The position numbers and the translations under genes are program-made. Under the pieces are notes generated by a model. That model saw only the letters and a list, made by a program, of their open reading frames with translations, made no database searches and was not told where the DNA came from. Positions 1 through 6,899 of a stretch of DNA of 18,499 bases are shown here, piece by piece. Numbering within the stretch: the stretch's first letter is position 1; each line of letters opens with the position of its first letter. The stretch is from assembly GCA_900547125.1 (NCBI GenBank), contig URFU01000033.1, forward strand, positions 1 to 18,499, read 5' to 3'. This stretch comes from an uncultured Collinsella sp. (GTDB taxonomy: Bacteria; Actinomycetota; Coriobacteriia; Coriobacteriales; Coriobacteriaceae).

Positions 1-260
1 GCGAGGGCCTCGGCGGTTGCCTTGAGCGTGTTGTCGCGCAGCGTGACCGGGCGTGTGTCCGCGGCGCCGAAGCCCTTGATCATGAGCTCGGCCTCGGCGG
101 GCGCATAGGCGCCGGCGACCGTGTCGACCATAAAGCGCGGCAGGTCGGCGGCGGAGTGTTGGGCGGCAAGCTGGTCGGAAAGCTCGGTGGCGGCAAACTG
201 CCTGAGCTTGAGCTCGGGCTTAACCTGCTTTTTCTGCTTACGACGACGCGGCTTGGACAT
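1..260 (-). CDS. RsmB/NOP (Sun)-family RNA m5C methyltransferase, N-terminal part only
   Basis: About 86 residues are visible; the gene runs off the left edge, so the catalytic domain is outside the window. The ATG at 260 is preceded on the minus strand by a purine-rich GGAAGGAAAG ribosome binding site. The protein opens with a very basic stretch (SKPRRRKQKKQ). It then shows the pattern seen at the front of NOL1/NOP2/Sun methyltransferases: LPRFMVDTV, a helix with AEAELMIKGF, and TRPVTLRDNTLKAT, comparable to the PVTLRVNTLK signature. Family members methylate C5 of cytosine in rRNA (or tRNA) using SAM. It starts 59 bp downstream of the MetRS-like gene on the same strand with no terminator seen between them, so co-transcription is likely. 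The family is inferred from this N-terminal match alone; the exact target base cannot be told. Confidence 0.7.
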   Translation of the reverse strand, partial: MSKPRRRKQKKQVKPELKLRQFAATELSDQLAAQHSAADLPRFMVDTVAGAYAPAEAELMIKGFGAADTRPVTLRDNTLKATAEAL

Positions 261-319
261 CCGTCTTTCCTTCCCGTCCCAATTTGACTACTTTCCGGGT
301 ACGCTGCTGCTGGCGTGCT

Positions 320-2470
320 TTAGTACTGGCTCTCGTGCTTGCTAAAGAAGTCGAAGCGCGGGGGCAGCGGCTTTACGCGGTGCTCGCCGGGCTTCTCGCC
401 CAGGCTCTCCACAAACTCGTCCGTGGAGGCAAAGATGTTATCCCAGCTAAAGAAAGCGACCGGGTCGACGTCGAAGTACTCGCAGATGAGCTCGCAGCCG
501 GCCGGGACGATGCCGTGCATCAGGACGGTCGCCACGCGCAGCTCGGTGAAGGCGTCGACGAGGGCCTGCTTCATGGCGGCGTTGGCCGGCTCGCCCTCGA
601 GCTTGTTGGCGGCCTTGGAGGCATCGCTCCAACGCTTGTTGGCGGCGCGCAGGTAGTCGTCGCACACGGCGAGCGCACGGTGTGTCTCGAACTTGTACAT
701 GGCCTGTTCAAAGGCAAGGGCGGCCTGCTCGGCAGCCTCGACCACGGCGGCAGAGGCGGCGCCGGCCGGAATGCAACCGTTGCGATAGGGGCTCTCGTCG
801 CCCTCCTTGACGGCGACGCCGTAGAAGCAGCTGCGGGCCAGGCGGTTGAACACGCCGGTCAAAAGGGCACTCTCCTTAAGGGCCGGGTCGATAACGCGCT
901 TGTCGTCGCAGGCGCGCACCTCGTTGCCGTCCTTGTCCTTGCCGGTCACGCGCGTGTCATATGCCTTGGGGCTAAAGCTCACCGGCTTCTCGGACAGGCC
1001 GAGCGACAGCCAATGCGCGCGCATCTGCTCGCAGGTGTAGTGGTTGAGCAGGTCGTCTGCCGGCGGTGGAGGCGTCTGCGAGGACGAGCGGGCCTTTTTG
1101 CCCATGTAGAGCAGGTGGTAGCAGGCGCTGACGGTGCTCTGCGTGAGGTTCCAGCCCAGGGCCTCCCACATGGCGGTCTGCGCGATGCAGTAGAAGTAGA
1201 TGTTGTCCTGGCCGATGAACTGGTAGATCTGTGCGTCGTCAGAGCACCACCAGTCGCGCCAGTCGAGCGAGCTGTGCAGGTAGGTGGGTGCGGGTACCTG
1301 CGTGGAATCGGCGGCGGGCTCGCCCATGAGGGCGGCGTCCTGGGCGGCGATACCCTCGGTTACGCCGGCGGCGCGGGCATCGCGGGCGAGCACGGTGCGG
1401 GTGTAGCTGATGGGCGCCCACAGACTCTCGGGCCAGCACCAGCAGGTGACGTCGTTCACGCCGTCGACCTCGGGCACCGGAACGCCCCAGTCGATGTTAC
1501 CGGTGATGCGGAAGGGCACGAGCGCCTTGCCGCTGCGGAAGCGCACGCCGCCGTTGGCGAGCACCGCGTGGGCGTCGTCGCGCTCCTTCCAGCTGGGGAA
1601 GGTGACGGTAAAGCTGCTCTTGTTGCCCTCGGGCTCCAGCACGGTGTGCTCGGGCAGTTGATCCTCGACGGCGTCGAAGGCCTCGCGGAACTTGTTCTGG
1701 ATGTAGAGCTGTGCCGGTAGCAGCCACTCCTCCATGGTCTTGGAGACCACGGAGCGAACCTGCGGGTTCTGGGCGAGCTTGGCGGTGTAGGTCTTCATAA
1801 TGTCGAGGTAGGCCGGCAGGTCGAAGTAGAGGTTGTCGACCGGGCGCAGCTCGGGCACCTCGCCGGTGAGCTGGCTCTTGGGAGCGATGAGCTCCTCGGG
1901 CTCAAACTGGTGACCCAGGTCGCACTCGTCGGCGTACGCCTTCTCGGACTTGCAGCCCTGGATGGGGCAGCGGCCGATCACCTGACGGCCGTTGAGGAAC
2001 GTGCCGGCCTTGGCGTCGTAGAACTGCAGCGTGGAGCGCTTGGAGATGGTGCCCTGCTCATGCAGGCGCTCGATAATCTCGGCGGTCACCTCGTTGTGAA
2101 TCTGAGCAGCCGGTTCAAGGCCCGAGCCGCCGTAGATATCGCAGCTGATGTTGTAGTTGTTGAGGGTCGCGGCCTGGCGGGAGTGATTGGACTCGACATA
2201 CTCGCCGATGGACTTGTCGTAGCCCTCGTTCTCCTTGAGCTTGCGGTAGCTCTCCATGATGGGCGAGCCATAGCAGTCGGTGCCCGAGGTGAAGATGACA
2301 TTTTCGCGGCCCAGACGGTCGCGCAGGAAACGGGCGAAGAAGTCGGCCGGGACAAAGACGCCGCCGACGTGGCCAAAGTGAAGGCCCTTGTTGCCGTAGG
2401 GCTCGCCGGCGGTAACGATGGCGCGGCGAGGCCAGCTGGGACGGTCGTTCATGGAGTATTTGGATGCCAT
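320..2470 (-). CDS. metG: Methionyl-tRNA synthetase-like class I tRNA ligase (divergent)
   Basis: A 716-residue protein with MetRS architecture. An N-terminal Rossmann start (TAGEPYGNKG) leads into the class I HxGH motif HFGHVGG at residues 31-37. A knuckle-like segment has Cys near 168, 173 and 183 plus His near 187 (CPIQGC...ECDLGH), then EPEELI as in MetRS zinc domains. NIDWGVPVP and FIGQDNIYF match MetRS core blocks, and a helical anticodon-binding-like region follows. Two oddities: an insert of roughly 60-70 residues around 260-325, and the KMSKS position, which reads GKKARSSSQTPPP (about 457-469) and so is not a canonical loop. The reading frame stays open to 2563, but the ATG at 2470 is preferred because AAGGAG lies just upstream (4-nt spacing) and MASKYS leads directly into the domain. 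It could be the housekeeping MetRS or a diverged second copy. Family confidence is high; activity is uncertain. Confidence 0.85.
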   Translation of the reverse strand: MASKYSMNDRPSWPRRAIVTAGEPYGNKGLHFGHVGGVFVPADFFARFLRDRLGRENVIFTSGTDCYGSPIMESYRKLKENEGYDKSIGEYVESNHSRQAATLNNYNISCDIYGGSGLEPAAQIHNEVTAEIIERLHEQGTISKRSTLQFYDAKAGTFLNGRQVIGRCPIQGCKSEKAYADECDLGHQFEPEELIAPKSQLTGEVPELRPVDNLYFDLPAYLDIMKTYTAKLAQNPQVRSVVSKTMEEWLLPAQLYIQNKFREAFDAVEDQLPEHTVLEPEGNKSSFTVTFPSWKERDDAHAVLANGGVRFRSGKALVPFRITGNIDWGVPVPEVDGVNDVTCWCWPESLWAPISYTRTVLARDARAAGVTEGIAAQDAALMGEPAADSTQVPAPTYLHSSLDWRDWWCSDDAQIYQFIGQDNIYFYCIAQTAMWEALGWNLTQSTVSACYHLLYMGKKARSSSQTPPPPADDLLNHYTCEQMRAHWLSLGLSEKPVSFSPKAYDTRVTGKDKDGNEVRACDDKRVIDPALKESALLTGVFNRLARSCFYGVAVKEGDESPYRNGCIPAGAASAAVVEAAEQAALAFEQAMYKFETHRALAVCDDYLRAANKRWSDASKAANKLEGEPANAAMKQALVDAFTELRVATVLMHGIVPAGCELICEYFDVDPVAFFSWDNIFASTDEFVESLGEKPGEHRVKPLPPRFDFFSKHESQY

Positions 2471-2551
2471 GGGACTCCTTCGCATATGGTGAGAGCGCGG
2501 CCGGGCGCAAGGCCTGACGACGCGGTGGTCAATTCGTGCATATCGTTCGAC

Positions 2552-2557
2552 ATTATC
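2552..2557 (-). promoter_or_regulatory. Possible extended -10 box for the MetRS-like gene
   Basis: Read on the minus strand this is GATAAT preceded by TG and one base (TGCGATAAT), an extended -10 arrangement about 80 bp upstream of the chosen ATG at 2470. No good -35 hexamer is seen, which is tolerated for extended -10 promoters. It lies in the 132-bp divergent gap between this gene and the DUF3267 gene. Inferred by eye only. Confidence 0.35.
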
Positions 2558-2602
2558 GCACATGCGGACGGGTACGTGGCAGGGGCGCTATCCTAAGATG
2601 CT

Positions 2603-3172
2603 ATGAATGAGATTTCCAACATACATGCGTTTGAGGACGAGGATTTTCTGCACGCCTGCTTTGTGTGGGGGATGGCCGTGCTTGTGGTGTTTGCCGTGTG
2701 CCTGGTGCCGGTGTTTATGCTGCTGGGCGGGCCCGCAGACTTGGATGTGGCGGACGCGGGCGGCTGGACGGCGGTTTTGGGCTGGATAGTCGGCTTGGCT
2801 GCGGTTTCGGCGGCGTCATTTGCCGTGCACGAGCTGGTGCACGGTGTGTTTTTTAAGCTTCTGGCGCCTGCGGGCGCGAAGGTGACCTTTGGGGCGAATC
2901 GCGAGACGGCGATGATCAATGCAAGCGCCGCGGGCGTGGTCTATTCGCGCCGGCGATACGTGGCAGTTTGCCTGGCGCCGACGGTTGTTGTGACGGCGGC
3001 GTTTGCCCTGGGGTTTGCATTTTCGGGCTATCCGCTGCTGTGCTACCTGGCGGCCGGCTTGCATTTGTCGGGCTGTGTGGGCGATTGGTATTACGTGCGG
3101 ACCATTTTGCGCGACCGCCGCATTGTTGCCTGCGAGGACACGTCCTTTGGCGTGCGCTTTTTCGCAAGGTAG
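2603..3172 (+). CDS. DUF3267-type membrane protein, putative zincin metalloprotease
   Basis: A 189-residue membrane protein. Hydrophobic segments lie at about 20-42 and 55-75, and at 118-140 and 143-158. The second is followed at once by HELVH (76-80), an HExxH zinc-binding motif at a membrane edge, as in DUF3267 and M50-like putative peptidases. Further on, GVVYSRRRYVAVCLAP and HLSGCVGDWYYV (Asp161 as a possible third ligand) resemble the conserved second half of DUF3267. Substrate and role are unknown in this family; proteolysis within or beside the membrane is an inference from HExxH. The ATG at 2603 has no strong ribosome binding site. A possible TATCCT -10 box lies too close to the start to be convincing. 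The gene is divergent from the MetRS-like gene and is followed by the queH palindrome. Confidence 0.75.
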   Translation: MNEISNIHAFEDEDFLHACFVWGMAVLVVFAVCLVPVFMLLGGPADLDVADAGGWTAVLGWIVGLAAVSAASFAVHELVHGVFFKLLAPAGAKVTFGANRETAMINASAAGVVYSRRRYVAVCLAPTVVVTAAFALGFAFSGYPLLCYLAAGLHLSGCVGDWYYVRTILRDRRIVACEDTSFGVRFFAR

Positions 3173-3181
3173 TCTTTTGGG

Positions 3182-3257
3182 ATGATTTTTCTGGGACGGG
3201 GATTAAAAAATCATTAGGTACGCAATGATTTTTTAATCCCCGTCCCAGAAAAATCAT
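3182..3257. repeat. Perfect 34-bp inverted repeat (8-nt loop) before queH
   Basis: The arms 3182-3215 and 3224-3257 are exact reverse complements over 34 bp, separated by AGGTACGC. Each arm contains GGGACGGGGATT followed by an A-run (or its complement). It begins 9 bp after the DUF3267 stop and ends 6 bp before the queH ribosome binding site at 3264-3270. On RNA from either strand it would form a very stable 76-nt hairpin. There is no downstream T-run on the plus strand, so it is not a classic intrinsic terminator in that direction, although the A/T blocks inside the arms could contribute U-tracts. The GGGAC core links it to other intergenic repeats in the window. Confidence 0.95.
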
Positions 3258-3276
3258 TGCGGGGGAGGAGCTGTTG

Positions 3277-3852
3277 ATGAGGCCGTTGTTGTTGCACGCT
3301 TGCTGCGCGCCGTGCTCGCTGGAGCCGGTTCGTCTGCTGCGCGAGGAGGGGTTTGAGCCTACGATTTGCTGGACCAACCCCAATATTCAGCCGCGCGATG
3401 AATGGCAGCGCCGCTTGGACGAGCTGCGCCGGTGGTGTGCCGACGGCAGCATCGAGCTTATCGAGGCAGGCGAGGACCGCGAGCGCTGGGAGGTCGGCGT
3501 GGCCCCGCTGGGCGCCGATCGACCCCGTCGCTGTCGCGTGTGCTATGCCCTGCGCCTGGCCGAGGCATGCCGTGTGGCCCAGGAGCGTGGGTTTGAGTTT
3601 GTGGGCACGACGCTCGCCGTCTCGCCGTATCAGCTGTTCGAAACCTGCAATGATGTGTTGGAGCGCTTGGCGGCGGCACATGGGCTCGTCCCGGTCATTC
3701 GCGATTTTCGTCCGTATTATCCCGAGGCGACACGCCGTTCGCGCGAGCTGGGCATGTATCGGCAGAATTATTGCGGCTGCCGATTCTCGGCCGTCGAGGC
3801 GGCCATGGACCGCGCCCGTATCCGCGACGAGCGCAAAGCCGCCAAAAAGTAG
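3277..3852 (+). CDS. queH: Epoxyqueuosine reductase QueH
   Basis: A 191-residue protein of the QueH (DUF208) family, the cobalamin-independent alternative to QueG. It reduces epoxyqueuosine to queuosine in tRNA, the last step of the pathway. All family cysteine motifs are visible: HACCAPCS near the N-terminus (Cys9, 10, 13), CRVCYALRL (Cys86, 89) and NYCGC (Cys166, 168). In QueH such cysteines bind an Fe-S cluster and a second metal site. TTLAVSPYQ and the conserved DFRPYYPEA block also fit. The ATG at 3277 is chosen over the in-frame TTG at 3274 because GGAGGAG at 3264-3270 sits 6 nt before it. queA follows 63 bp downstream on the same strand, consistent with a queuosine locus. The basic tail is short. 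Full length for a compact QueH. Confidence 0.93.
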   Translation: MRPLLLHACCAPCSLEPVRLLREEGFEPTICWTNPNIQPRDEWQRRLDELRRWCADGSIELIEAGEDRERWEVGVAPLGADRPRRCRVCYALRLAEACRVAQERGFEFVGTTLAVSPYQLFETCNDVLERLAAAHGLVPVIRDFRPYYPEATRRSRELGMYRQNYCGCRFSAVEAAMDRARIRDERKAAKK

Positions 3853-3880
3853 TTCATTTGGGACGTCAGCCTGCTAGGAT
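3853..3880 (+). promoter_or_regulatory. Possible sigma70-type promoter before queA
   Basis: TTCATT (3853-3858), a 16-bp spacer and TAGGAT (3875-3880), about 35 bp upstream of the queA start. It would give queA its own transcript in addition to read-through from queH. Matches are moderate, so this is a weak prediction. Confidence 0.3.
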
Positions 3881-3915
3881 GTAGAGCGGACTTTAGCTAT
3901 ATAAGGAGAATCGAC

Positions 3916-5133
3916 GTGTCTATGCGTACCGATGATTTTGATTACAACCTTCCTGAGGAACTGATTGCCCAGGCACCTGCCGAGCCGCGCGACTCCTGCC
4001 GCCTGCTGGTGGTGGATCGCAAGGGCTCCGAGGCGGGAACGCCGCTGGAGCATGGCGGCACCGTTGAGCACCGCATCTTCCGCGACATCATCGACTATAT
4101 CGAGCCGGGCGATGTACTCGTCATCAACAAGACGCGCGTGATGCCGGCCCGCCTGATCGGTCGCAAGACGGGCTCGGGTGGCGTGGTCGAGACGCTGCTG
4201 CTCAAGCGCCGTGAAGACATTGACCCGCTGGGTCACGTTTGGGAGTGCCTGGTCAAGCCGGGCAAGCGTCTGAAGCCCGGTGCTCAGATTGAGTATCGCG
4301 CCGGTGGCGCCCATGCGCCCGAAGGGGCTCCCGTGGTGCTGACGGCCGAGGTCGTCGACTTTGTCACCGATAGCCGCGGTGGCCGTCTGGTGCGCTTTGA
4401 GCCGGCCGGTTGCAATGCCGCCGGCGAGCCGCGCACGCTCGACGAGGCCATTCACGCCGCCGGTCACGTGCCTCTGCCGCCCTACATTACCGATTACGAA
4501 GGCGATCCCGAGAAGTACCAGACCGTCTACGCCATGAAGGAGGAGCACTCGGCTGCCGCTCCCACGGCGGGTCTGCACTTTACCCCCGAGCTCATGGCCG
4601 CTTTCGAGGCCAAGTGTGCGAAGTTTGCCGCCGTTGAGCTCGAGGTGGGCATCGACACCTTCCGCTTGGTTGAGGAGGACGACCCTACGCAGCACGTCAT
4701 GCACACCGAGCGCTACCACGTGTCGCAGGAAGTTGTCGACGCCGTGCATAAGGCGAAGGCCGAGGGGCACCGCGTAATCGCCGTCGGCACCACCGCAGTG
4801 CGTTCGCTCGAGAGTGCGTTCGATGCGGAGGCGCCGGTGTCCGATCCGGCTGTGACGGCGCGCTATTTTGAGGGCCGCGAGGACGGCGCCGACACGCTCG
4901 GCCGCGGCGATATCGTGGTGCGCGAGAACGCGACAACGCAGCTCTACCTCATGCCCGGCTCGACCTATCACGTGGTCGACGCACTGATCACGAACTTCCA
5001 CGTGCCGCGCTCTACGCTCATGATGCTCGTGAGCGCGCTTGCCTCCCGCGACCAGATCATGGATGCCTACGCCGCCGCCATCGAGGAGCGTTACCGCTTC
5101 TTCAGCTTTGGCGATGCCATGCTCATTTGTTAG
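3916..5133 (+). CDS. queA: S-adenosylmethionine:tRNA ribosyltransferase-isomerase QueA
   Basis: QueA transfers and isomerises the ribosyl part of SAM onto preQ1 at tRNA position 34, giving epoxyqueuosine, the substrate of the neighbouring QueH. The 405-residue protein shows the family blocks in order: FDYNLPEELIAQ at the N-terminus, DVLVINKTRVMPARL (66-80), VWECLVKPGKRLKPG, VPLPPYI (185-191), AAPTAGLHFT (214-223), VELEVGIDTF, AVGTTAVRSLES, and LITNFHVPRSTLMML near the end. It is some 50 residues longer than E. coli QueA (356). The extra length appears mostly as loops around 36-52 and 126-180. Start: the GTG at 3916 has AAGGAG 7 nt upstream, while the internal ATG at 3922 is too far from it. 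The stop codon lies inside a hairpin. Confidence 0.96.
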   Translation: MSMRTDDFDYNLPEELIAQAPAEPRDSCRLLVVDRKGSEAGTPLEHGGTVEHRIFRDIIDYIEPGDVLVINKTRVMPARLIGRKTGSGGVVETLLLKRREDIDPLGHVWECLVKPGKRLKPGAQIEYRAGGAHAPEGAPVVLTAEVVDFVTDSRGGRLVRFEPAGCNAAGEPRTLDEAIHAAGHVPLPPYITDYEGDPEKYQTVYAMKEEHSAAAPTAGLHFTPELMAAFEAKCAKFAAVELEVGIDTFRLVEEDDPTQHVMHTERYHVSQEVVDAVHKAKAEGHRVIAVGTTAVRSLESAFDAEAPVSDPAVTARYFEGREDGADTLGRGDIVVRENATTQLYLMPGSTYHVVDALITNFHVPRSTLMMLVSALASRDQIMDAYAAAIEERYRFFSFGDAMLIC

Positions 5134-5160
5134 TTACGCGGTTCTACGAACCGCGTAACT
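5132..5160 (+). terminator. Hairpin overlapping the queA stop codon
   Basis: A 13-bp perfect inverted repeat (arms 5132-5144 and 5148-5160, AGTTACGCGGTTC and its complement) with a 3-nt loop, overlapping the TAG of queA. There is no T-run after it. It probably helps define the transcript end or protects it from 3' decay, together with the larger structure just downstream. Confidence 0.6.
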
Positions 5161-5172
5161 GCTCGACGCTGC

Positions 5173-5270
5173 AAACGCCCCTAAGCGGCAATCTGACGTT
5201 CAATCGTCGGGCATGACCAAAAGGTCAATGCCCTCCTCTTTCACGTCACCTTGCTCGCTTAGGGGCGTTT
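5173..5270. other. Long nested stem-loop between convergent queA and hydrolase genes
   Basis: The outer arms 5173-5187 and 5256-5270 are perfect 15-bp complements (AAACGCCCCTAAGCG). Moving inward, GCAA (5188-5191) pairs with TTGC (5251-5254), then TGACGT (5194-5199) with ACGTCA (5243-5248). After an unpaired or internal-loop stretch, GGGCAT and GACC (5209-5218) pair with GGTC and ATGCCC (5223-5226, 5228-5233) around an AAAA loop. All pairs lie on one axis, giving a 98-nt rod on either strand. It ends in GGGGCGTTTT on the plus strand and AGGGGCGTTT on the minus strand, so a bidirectional terminator is the simplest role. A structured small RNA or a dispersed repeat is also possible. Confidence 0.75.
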
Positions 5271-5305
5271 TCGCTTTCCGACCTCTACCTGCGGCATTGT
5301 TGTTG

Positions 5306-5365
5306 CCGGCACTTATTCTGCACTAGGGGACGCTCTTTTTGTGCCGGTGGACGGGGACACTCCTT
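5306..5365. repeat. GGGGAC-type direct repeats with a CCGGCAC/GTGCCGG inverted repeat
   Basis: Two imperfect direct copies of a GGGGAC unit lie at 5327-5339 (GGGGACGCTCTTT) and 5353-5366 (GGGGACACTCCTTT). An inverted repeat CCGGCAC (5306-5312) / GTGCCGG (5341-5347) spans the first copy. The first copy reads CTAGGGGAC, identical to a 9-mer at 11942-11950. The tract lies directly 3' of the hydrolase gene (minus strand). Confidence 0.55.
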
Positions 5366-5367
5366 TG

Positions 5368-6786
5368 CTAGAAGATCCGGCGCAGGTCTCCGCGGTTGAG
5401 GGCTTCGTCGAAGAGGTGCTTGAATACCACGCTGCCGTGCAGGCCATCGTGCTCAAACTCGTTCGTCACCCAGGCATGCGAGTTGCCTACGCGGCTGAGT
5501 GTGTCGAGCTGCAGGCCCGAATCGACGTACATGTCGTCGAAGTACACCGCAGCCTGGAGTGGTACTTCGTTGCAGGCCAGGCGCTGCGGGTCGTAGATCT
5601 TGTCCCAGCTGATGTCTTCCATCAGCAGATCCATCGCGGGCTTGAAGGGCTTAAGCTCGGGCATCTGCTCGAACATCCACGGGAACATGGCCTCGCCGGT
5701 AAACATGAGCGGGCGCGCGAGGGTATCGAACTCGGCGCGGTGTGCCTTTTCTTCTGCCGCGGCCCAGCGGATGGGCATGGTGTCGCCATCGGCGTAGATG
5801 AACTCCTGCAGCGTCCAGTACAGCGGGTTTGTACGCGTGTTGGTGCGCTCGAAGGCGCGCATCAAAAAGCTGTCGGATACCGAGGAGCCGCAGCTCAGCG
5901 TGCCGTCGCCATCAACAAACGCATGGTCGATGATCCAGTGCATGCGCTCAAAGCTCGGCTTCATGCCAAAGTCGCTGCCCATGAGCTGCAGGCGCTCGAC
6001 CGTCATCGGCGAGCCGTCGGGCAGCATGGGCTTTTGCTCCTCGAGGGCATCTGCCAGGGCCGCCACGCGCTCGACGTCGGCGGGGTAGCGGTCGTAATAC
6101 TGCTGAGTCTTGGCCGCCATGCGCGGGAAGGTGTGTGCGTAGACCTCGCTGGCGCTCGCCGGCACGTGTGGAATGCCGCCGCAGGTAAAGCTTGCCGCCA
6201 CGCCCTCGGGGAAGAGCGACAGATAGCTCAGTGTCAAAAAGCCGCCGTAGCTCTGCCCGAGTGTGACCCAGGGCTTGCCGCCAAAGCCCACCAGGCGCAG
6301 GTACTCAAAGTCGCGCACGATGGAGCTGGCGAGGTGGCGCTTGAGGAAGTCCGCCTGCGAGCGGGCCGCATCGGCTCCTGCTGCCTCGGCGCGATCGCCC
6401 AAGGCGGCAATCGTGCGCCCGTCCACGCAGCTGCTGCGCCCGGTGCCACGCTGGTCGGCCAGCACGACGCGGAAATGCTTAACGGCCTCCTCGATCCAGC
6501 CATCGCTTGTGGGCGACAGCGGACGCGGGCTCTCGCCGCCGGGGCCGCCCTGCAAAAAGAGGAGGAGCGGTAGGTCGTCGTTGATGCGGTCGGGCGCGCA
6601 AACCACGCGGTAGAAGAGTTTGATGCTCTCGGGCGCGCCAGCGATGGGCGCCGGCATGGCGCCGCGGCGCATGGTGCTGCCGACGGCCAAAAGCATTGGC
6701 TCAAGGCCGCGCCAGTCGAGAGGGACATCGATGCTGTGGTCCTCAACATACAGGCCGGGGACGTGGTACGAAGTGATGAGCGCCAT
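5368..6786 (-). CDS. Alpha/beta hydrolase, S33 prolyl aminopeptidase-like
   Basis: A 472-residue alpha/beta hydrolase without signal peptide or membrane segment, so probably cytoplasmic. Features in order: the oxyanion-hole motif LQGGPGGE (78-85), DQRGTGRSS (111-119), the nucleophile elbow GQSYGG with Ser179, and a long helical cap. A C-terminal segment VTNEFEHDGLHG holds the likely catalytic His446; an Asp in the preceding DDMYVDSG block is the probable acid. DQRGTGRS with GQSYGG and the late EH-x-GL segment is typical of the larger S33 prolyl aminopeptidases (proline iminopeptidases), which remove N-terminal proline from peptides. The exact substrate is not proven. The frame is open further upstream, but the ATG at 6786 has GGAAG 6 nt before it. 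It is convergent with queA and divergent from proA. Confidence 0.85.
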   Translation of the reverse strand: MALITSYHVPGLYVEDHSIDVPLDWRGLEPMLLAVGSTMRRGAMPAPIAGAPESIKLFYRVVCAPDRINDDLPLLLFLQGGPGGESPRPLSPTSDGWIEEAVKHFRVVLADQRGTGRSSCVDGRTIAALGDRAEAAGADAARSQADFLKRHLASSIVRDFEYLRLVGFGGKPWVTLGQSYGGFLTLSYLSLFPEGVAASFTCGGIPHVPASASEVYAHTFPRMAAKTQQYYDRYPADVERVAALADALEEQKPMLPDGSPMTVERLQLMGSDFGMKPSFERMHWIIDHAFVDGDGTLSCGSSVSDSFLMRAFERTNTRTNPLYWTLQEFIYADGDTMPIRWAAAEEKAHRAEFDTLARPLMFTGEAMFPWMFEQMPELKPFKPAMDLLMEDISWDKIYDPQRLACNEVPLQAAVYFDDMYVDSGLQLDTLSRVGNSHAWVTNEFEHDGLHGSVVFKHLFDEALNRGDLRRIF

Positions 6787-6824
6787 GTGATGCTTCCATT
6801 CGTTGCGGTGTTTCGGGTTGACCA

Positions 6825-6855
6825 ATTCTACCGCCGTCGGCGAGGATGCGTGCAA
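6825..6855 (-). promoter_or_regulatory. Possible promoter for the S33 hydrolase gene
   Basis: On the minus strand TTGCAC (6850-6855) and TAGAAT (6825-6830) are separated by 19 bp, about 40 bp upstream of the ATG at 6786. The spacer is long, so this is a weak call. It shares the 113-bp divergent gap with proA, whose own promoter I could not assign. Confidence 0.3.
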
Positions 6856-6899
6856 ATCGGCTACCATGGTTGGCAAACATCTAAGAGAAAGGGCCGTCT

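Noticed and set aside
284..1720. 478-codon plus-strand open frame opposite the MetRS-like gene
   Set aside because: Its translation is low-information Val/Gly/Ala/His-rich sequence typical of the antisense of a GC-rich gene. The opposite strand has clear class I synthetase motifs.
3874..5001. 375-codon minus-strand frame opposite queA
   Set aside because: It is fully inside queA, which has all family motifs and a good ribosome binding site. The antisense product has no domain features.
5341..6573. 410-codon plus-strand frame opposite the S33 hydrolase
   Set aside because: Shadow of the hydrolase gene, which carries GGPGG, DQRGTG and GQSYGG motifs on the minus strand.
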